A stretch of DNA of 50,154 bases from an uncultured beta proteobacterium (lineage in GTDB: Bacteria; Pseudomonadota; Gammaproteobacteria; Burkholderiales; Rhodocyclaceae), in the NCBI GenBank assembly GCA_903848955.1, contig CAINHS010000005.1, forward strand, positions 1-50,154, in the 5' to 3' direction. The notes under the pieces were generated by a model. That model made no database searches and was not told the DNA's origin. It worked only from the letters and a program-made list of their open reading frames with translations. Numbering within the stretch: position 1 is the first letter of the stretch; every line of letters starts with the position of its first letter. The translations under genes and the position numbers were made by a program. This document shows positions 45,428 to 50,154 of the stretch, one piece after another.

Positions 45428-47700
45428 TGAAGAACTTTTGCGTAGTCGCTGTAGCCTTGGCGGGCTGCTTGTTCGGACTGTCCGGCGCATCTGCCGCGGC
45501 CGATAACTCCATCAAGCAAATTCAGGTAAGGCGCGACGGCGACCAGGTCCTGCTCAAGGTGCAGATGGCCGCCCCGCTCAAGACGCTGCCGGGAAACTGG
45601 AGCGTGGTCGAGCCGCCGCGGGTGGTGATCGACTTCGCCGAGACCGACAATCAGTCGGGTCAGACCGCGCAGCAGGTGGCTACGGGTGATCTCAAGAGCC
45701 TGAATCTGGTTCAGACCGAAAAGCTGACACGACTGGTGTTGAATCTCTACCGGCCGACGAAGTTCTCGACCGAAATTGCCGGTGACGTGCTGTTCATCAA
45801 ATTGCAGGCGCAGAGTGTTCAGGCCAGCCAGGAGCCGGCGCCGAGCGTCTATCAGCCGACCTCACCTGCCGTTCCGGCCGGCACTCCGGTTGTTGCTGCG
45901 GCAGAAATGGCCACCATTCGCGACATCGTGTTCCGTCGCGGTGAAGACGGCCAGGCCTCGATTCTTCTGGATCTGACAGACGGCACCGTACCAATCGACA
46001 TCCGCCGCACCGGTACCGGGCTTACCGTCGAATTGCGCGACGTGGACATGCCCGAGCGCCTGCAGAACCGGCGCGACGTCAATGATTTCGCTACCCCGGT
46101 AACGACTATTGCCGCGCGTGTGGTGGGCAACCTGAGCCGCCTCGACATTGCCGCCCGCGGCCTCTGGTTTCATCAGGCGCATCTGGCAAACAACCAGCTG
46201 ACCATTGAGGTCAAGCCGATACCGATCGATGACGTCAACAAGCTGGTTCAGACCGGACAACAGGGGCAGCGCGTGTCGATCAACTTCTTCGGCGCCGATG
46301 CCGTGATGGTCTTGCGCACCCTTGCCGACATTTCGGGCAAGAACGTGCTGGTCGATCCTTCCTTGAACGGCAGGACGGTCAGCATCAATCTCGACAACCT
46401 GCCCTATGACCAGGCGCTCGACATCATCATGGCGCAAGTCAACGCCGGCATGCGGGTCCGCAATGACGTGGTCCTGTTCGGTGATCGCGTCGTGCTGCAG
46501 AAACGTGACCAGGAGACCGCCGATGAACAGACGCGGGCGAGCGATGTGGCGCCGCTGGTGGCGGAATCCTTCAAGCTCAACTATGTCAAGGGCGCCGACA
46601 TTCTTTCCCTGATCAACAGCAGTTTCTCTTCCAATGCCGCGACAGGAACCGCTACGGGCGCCGCCGCTGCGGCGGGTGGTGCCACCCCGGGGACGGCCAC
46701 GGCCGCTCCTGCAGGCGCCGCTGCTCCCGCCGCCGGTGGCACCAGCAAGGGCATGCTCACGGCCCGCGGCGGAATCTCGGTCCATGACGCCACCAACCAG
46801 ATATTCGTGCGCGACACGGCCGCCGTGATCGAGGCCATTCGCGAAGTCCTGCGCAACATCGATATCCCGCCCAAGCAGGTCATGATCGAAGCCCGCATCG
46901 TCGAAGCATCGACCACATTCAACAGTTCGCTGGGTGTGCGCCTGGGGCTTTCCGATTCCTCCGCCCTGGGCAACGGCGGTCACCGGGTGCCTGGCTTTAC
47001 CAACACCAATGCGGCCCTCGGCACCACGCCCGGCTTTACCAACGTCGACACCTTCGGCGCGCCGACCACGCCGGCGCTGACGCGCAATACCACGGGCAGC
47101 AATGTCTTCCAGCCCGGCTACAACCTGTCGGCGCCCAACATCGGCCTGATGCTGTTCAACAACGCCGGGACCCGGTTGCTTACCCTGGAGTTGCAGGCGG
47201 CGGAAAACGATGCGCGCACCAAGACCATCGCCTCGCCGCGGGTCGTCACGCTCAACCGCAAGGCCGCGACCATCAACAATACGCAGAACGTGGCCTTCAT
47301 TTCCGGCACCAATACGGCCAACGGCCAGCCGATCTACACGACGCTTTCGGCGCCCCTCACTCTGACGGTGACACCCTCGGTCAATCCGGACAACCGCATC
47401 AGCCTCGACCTCAACATCACCAAGGGCACCATGACGATTTCGGGGGATCCCGGAGCGCAGACCGGCAGCACGGACAACAATACCGTGACCACCAACGTGA
47501 TTGTGGAAAACGGCGGCACGGTAGTCATCGGTGGCTTTGCCAGGGAATCCGACAACCAGGGTGAGACGCGTGTTCCCGTGCTCGGCGATCTGCCCTACGT
47601 CGGCAATCTGTTCAAGACCAAGTCGAAGATACTGAGTCGCAGCGAACTCCTGATATTCATTACGCCGCGCATCGTCAGCGACGCGCTGACGCAACGCTAA
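45427..47700 (+). CDS. pilQ: Type IV pilus secretin PilQ
   Basis: ATG 45427, preceded by GGGAGGACG, gives 757 aa with a Sec signal peptide (cleavage near ASAAA, residue 25). Two AMIN domains (about 30-125 and 155-260) bind peptidoglycan, an STN/N0 domain follows (VSINFFGADAVMVLRTLADI, about 280-350), then N1 and the secretin domain (about 500-755: SNVIVENGG-like TTNVIVENGGTVVIGGFARE and VPVLGDLPYVGNLFKTKS). Between N1 strands is a 40-residue Ala/Gly/Thr/Pro-rich linker (about 405-445). It forms the outer-membrane channel for the pilus. Confidence 0.97.
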   Translation: MKNFCVVAVALAGCLFGLSGASAAADNSIKQIQVRRDGDQVLLKVQMAAPLKTLPGNWSVVEPPRVVIDFAETDNQSGQTAQQVATGDLKSLNLVQTEKLTRLVLNLYRPTKFSTEIAGDVLFIKLQAQSVQASQEPAPSVYQPTSPAVPAGTPVVAAAEMATIRDIVFRRGEDGQASILLDLTDGTVPIDIRRTGTGLTVELRDVDMPERLQNRRDVNDFATPVTTIAARVVGNLSRLDIAARGLWFHQAHLANNQLTIEVKPIPIDDVNKLVQTGQQGQRVSINFFGADAVMVLRTLADISGKNVLVDPSLNGRTVSINLDNLPYDQALDIIMAQVNAGMRVRNDVVLFGDRVVLQKRDQETADEQTRASDVAPLVAESFKLNYVKGADILSLINSSFSSNAATGTATGAAAAAGGATPGTATAAPAGAAAPAAGGTSKGMLTARGGISVHDATNQIFVRDTAAVIEAIREVLRNIDIPPKQVMIEARIVEASTTFNSSLGVRLGLSDSSALGNGGHRVPGFTNTNAALGTTPGFTNVDTFGAPTTPALTRNTTGSNVFQPGYNLSAPNIGLMLFNNAGTRLLTLELQAAENDARTKTIASPRVVTLNRKAATINNTQNVAFISGTNTANGQPIYTTLSAPLTLTVTPSVNPDNRISLDLNITKGTMTISGDPGAQTGSTDNNTVTTNVIVENGGTVVIGGFARESDNQGETRVPVLGDLPYVGNLFKTKSKILSRSELLIFITPRIVSDALTQR

Positions 47701-47799
47701 GCCGGCATCACATCGGGATTTTGCGACCGTGGCATGGGACGGATGTTTCAGGATGGTCATTTAATTGAATTGCGCGGACAGCGTGAATTGGGGGTTTAA

Positions 47800-49857
47800 G
47801 TGTTAATTCATTTCATAAATAACAAGATAGCTGGATTCTCAACATCGCTCCTGATGGCAGCGTCGATCGCCCTGCTTGCAGGCTGTGGTGGGGGGGGGAG
47901 TACGGCACCCACGGCCACGACGACCGGAACGGGCAGCGGAACTGGTACCGGCACCGGTACTACTACGGCAGCGGTGAGCAGCTTGTCCTTGGGCACATCC
48001 GCGATCTCGATCAAGACGGACAACTCGACCACTGCGACCCTGACGGCTACACCATTGGATGCTTCCAACGCAGCAATTGCGGACGTAACCGTCACCTTCG
48101 CGACCACCAGCGGCGTGCTCAGCGCGTCGACCCAAAAGTCGGGTGCCACCGGTGTTGCCAGCGTCACCCTGTCCAGCGGTTCGATAGACTCGAGCAACCG
48201 CACCGCTACCGTGACCGTGACTGCGGGAGGAAAAACAACGAGCATTCCGGTTCTCATTACCGGATCGACGCTGACACTCACCCCCAGCGCGGGTTCCGTG
48301 CAGGTAGGGGCGGGTACGATCACCCTGGCGGCTGCGGCCAAGGACGCGGCGGGGACTGGCAAGAATGGCCAGACCATCCGCTTCACGATCGCCGCTGCCA
48401 GTACCGGCGCGGCAACACTCTCTTCGGCTACGCTGACCACCGGAGTCACCGGTTCGACCAGCAATGTCACCCTCACCCCGACTTCGGCCGGTACAGTGGT
48501 AGTTGCAGCCGAGTGGCTGGATTCGAGTGGCGCGGTATCCGTGTCGACAACACAGAGCATTACCGTGACTGCGGCTGCAGGCATTCCGTTTGCCATCAGC
48601 ACGCCAAGCACTGATTCCGTTAATTTGGACACGGCGGCTACGCAGGCGTTGGCTGTTTCCATCCCTGCGACGATCAACGGCAAACCCGTAGCCGCGGTCC
48701 GCATCAGTTCGACCGCCGGAACCTGGACCGGGCTAAGCCCCGCCGATGGCCCGAAAGCAACGATCATCCAGACCCCGGTTAACAATGCGGTTGCCGCTAC
48801 TTTCACGGCACCCGGTACTTCTGGTGTAGTTCAGGTGCAGGTTGATGCGCTGGATGGGGTGCTTCCCAGTAGCGCGTCGCTAAGCAACCTGACGCGCCGT
48901 TTTGTGGTTTCCGCACCGGTGCCGTCCGCTACTAAGCTGAGCCTGCAGTCTTCTGTTTCGGTAATCGCCCCCAGTTCTGGTACGAATCTGACTACCGCCA
49001 CGCTAACGGCAACGGTCCGGGATGCCACCAACAACTCCGTCGGCAACGCGCCGGTGCTGTTCGAGTTGCTGGGCACCACGGGTAGCGGTGAAAGCGTTGC
49101 GCCGACCGTGGCATGGACCGACGGCAATGGAAAAGCAACCGCAACATTCACGGCGGGCAGTTCTTCTTCCCTAGGGCAGGTCTTCGTCCGCGCCAGGCTT
49201 GCAGACACGACTTGTAGTGCTCCGGCAACAGCTCCCACTGTTGGCGAAACCAACGCCTTGTGCAACGCGATTCCAATTAATGTAGCGCTGCAGGCGACCA
49301 GCATCACGGTCGGTGTCGGCACGACAGCCGCTTCCGTGTCGAATGACACTCAGTACTCGATGAATGGAAGCGTATTGGTCGTGGATACCAATAACAGTCC
49401 GGTCACGAATGCCCTCGTAACGCTGTCGGTGTTTCCCTATTTGTACACCCAAGGAAAAATTGTGGTCGCCCCCGGAGGGGGCTGTGCAACGAGCCCCAGC
49501 CCATTGATCTACATTGCCAACGAGGACACCAACCGTAACGGGATCCTCGACCCCAGCCCACCCGAAGATTCGGACGGTAATGGAAGAATCACCCCCCCCC
49601 AGGCGGCGGTCGGCGCGGTGGCCTCAACGGTGTCGACCGACGCCCCTGGTACAGTAAAAACCAATTCAAACGGGGTTGCGACTTTCACCATCATTTATCC
49701 CAAGAATAGCGCATGGCTAATCAAGGATGAAGTTACGGCTAAAGTCACCGTTTCGGGCACGGAGCAATCGGCCAAGACGACATTCTTGCTTCTCATGACC
49801 GACACCGACGCTTCATTGCCTGGTTGTCCGCTGGCCCAACCCAACCCGTTCTTCTAA
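47800..49857 (+). CDS. Lipoprotein with Ig-like (Big_1/invasin-type) repeats
   Basis: GTG 47800 gives 685 aa; ATG 47854 is an alternative start. Lipobox LLAGC (Cys29) is followed by a poly-Gly and Thr/Gly linker and then at least four Ig-like beta-sandwich repeats of 90-110 residues with the recurring pattern ATLTATPLDASNAAIADVTV...GVASVTL. Near the C-terminus is a loop DTNRNGILDP...EDSDGNGRI, like a calcium-binding dockerin/thrombospondin-3 motif. It is probably outer-membrane anchored and surface exposed, perhaps an adhesin. A G9 run (47890-47898) and a C9 run (49592-49600) lie inside the coding sequence. It lies 99 bases after pilQ and ahead of the terminator. Confidence 0.8.
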   Translation: MLIHFINNKIAGFSTSLLMAASIALLAGCGGGGSTAPTATTTGTGSGTGTGTGTTTAAVSSLSLGTSAISIKTDNSTTATLTATPLDASNAAIADVTVTFATTSGVLSASTQKSGATGVASVTLSSGSIDSSNRTATVTVTAGGKTTSIPVLITGSTLTLTPSAGSVQVGAGTITLAAAAKDAAGTGKNGQTIRFTIAAASTGAATLSSATLTTGVTGSTSNVTLTPTSAGTVVVAAEWLDSSGAVSVSTTQSITVTAAAGIPFAISTPSTDSVNLDTAATQALAVSIPATINGKPVAAVRISSTAGTWTGLSPADGPKATIIQTPVNNAVAATFTAPGTSGVVQVQVDALDGVLPSSASLSNLTRRFVVSAPVPSATKLSLQSSVSVIAPSSGTNLTTATLTATVRDATNNSVGNAPVLFELLGTTGSGESVAPTVAWTDGNGKATATFTAGSSSSLGQVFVRARLADTTCSAPATAPTVGETNALCNAIPINVALQATSITVGVGTTAASVSNDTQYSMNGSVLVVDTNNSPVTNALVTLSVFPYLYTQGKIVVAPGGGCATSPSPLIYIANEDTNRNGILDPSPPEDSDGNGRITPPQAAVGAVASTVSTDAPGTVKTNSNGVATFTIIYPKNSAWLIKDEVTAKVTVSGTEQSAKTTFLLLMTDTDASLPGCPLAQPNPFF

Positions 49858-49882
49858 CGCCACTTCTGTAGATCGTCCAGCC

Positions 49883-49913
49883 AATCAGCCGCCTGCGGGC
49901 GGCTGATTTTTTT
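49883..49913 (+). terminator. Intrinsic terminator before aroK
   Basis: The 11-base arms AATCAGCCGCC (49883-49893) and GGCGGCTGATT (49898-49908) enclose a four-base loop, and T residues run to 49913. It ends the pilQ/Ig-like transcript 26 bases after the stop codon. Confidence 0.93.
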
Positions 49914-49932
49914 CTTGTCTTACAATGTAGCC

Positions 49933-50154
49933 ATGATGAGTTCCGCACGCCTCTTCTTTGTCGGCATGCCCGGCGCGGGAAAGACCACGGTGGGCCGCCA
50001 GTTGGCGCGCAAGCTGAAGCTGCGCTTTGTCGATGCCGACCACGAGATCGAGGCGCGCACCGGCGTCAGGATTCCCCTGATCTTCGACATCGAGGGCGAG
50101 CAGGGGTTTCGCGATCGCGAGTCACGGGTGATCGCCGATCTCGCCAATGAAGCC
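49933..50154 (+). CDS. aroK: Shikimate kinase (C-terminus outside window)
   Basis: The frame runs from ATG 49933 to the window end (74 codons). Walker A reads [15 protein letters not shown] (residues 11-25), with the shikimate-binding Asp in FVDADHEIE and Arg/Glu in [10 protein letters not shown]. It phosphorylates shikimate in aromatic amino acid synthesis. ATG 49936 is an alternative start. TACAAT (49921-49926) could be its -10 element immediately after the terminator. Conserved position behind pilQ supports the call. Confidence 0.95.
   Translation, partial: MMSSARLFFVGMPGAGKTTVGRQLARKLKLRFVDADHEIEARTGVRIPLIFDIEGEQGFRDRESRVIADLANEA

Noticed and set aside
45862-47760. Minus-strand frame opposite pilQ
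   Set aside because: Antisense to pilQ; no known motif and its composition mirrors the pilQ codons.

Overview
This is a gene-dense, high-GC chromosomal window from a betaproteobacterium, most likely Rhodocyclales or a neighbouring order. That placement is inferred from gene content and order: mrcA divergent from pilMNOPQ and followed by aroK, cyaY/lptM/lysA next to mrcA, a STAS-domain gene ahead of hslVU, and a minor-pilin operon headed by pilE. I found no phage, insertion sequence, CRISPR array, rRNA or tRNA. Almost every gap is short, and many neighbours overlap by 1-12 bases (ATGA, GTGA, TGATG), so most genes sit in tight operons.

Layout. 1-3487 (-): pilE-fimT-pilV-pilW-pilX, a type IV pilus minor-pilin operon that leaves the window inside pilX. 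3735-4331 (+): a 2-Cys peroxiredoxin with its own terminator, then a short array of palindromic direct repeats. 4596-9519 (+): five overlapping genes that are the most unusual part of the window. They are a CHASE2/class III cyclase-like membrane protein, an MlaE-type lipid permease, an ABC-ATPase-like protein without Walker A, an MCE (MlaD-type) protein and a lipoprotein with TPR-like repeats. Both would-be enzymes have lost key catalytic residues. 9650-11542 (+): an HDOD-REC-GGDEF regulator.

11578-19709 (-): wbuC, dnaE, an orphan ParA ATPase, a quinone oxidoreductase and maeB. 19838-23778 (+): a second orphan ParA with a glycine-rich protein, then rapZ, a NusG-domain-II protein, a Gx-type transporter subunit and a Lon N-domain protein. 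23736-26085 (-): mutY and purT, separated by an inverted-repeat element that also supplies mutY's start codon. 26142-28937: a flavin reductase, an EamA transporter, an 80-codon gene and a divergent LysR regulator. 29031-33377 (+): rlmI-like, a duplicated STAS-domain protein, hslV and hslU.

33500-39552 (-): an Asp-box repeat lipoprotein, an RND efflux pump (adaptor and permease), a truncated lysA and lptM. The lysA fragment stops matching after about 37 codons, just upstream of the RND adaptor, which points to a rearrangement. 39596-50154: cyaY (+), mrcA (-), then pilM-N-O-P-Q (+), an Ig-like repeat lipoprotein with G9 and C9 tracts, and the start of aroK. The two ends of the window therefore carry complementary parts of one type IV pilus: minor pilins on the left, the alignment complex and secretin on the right.
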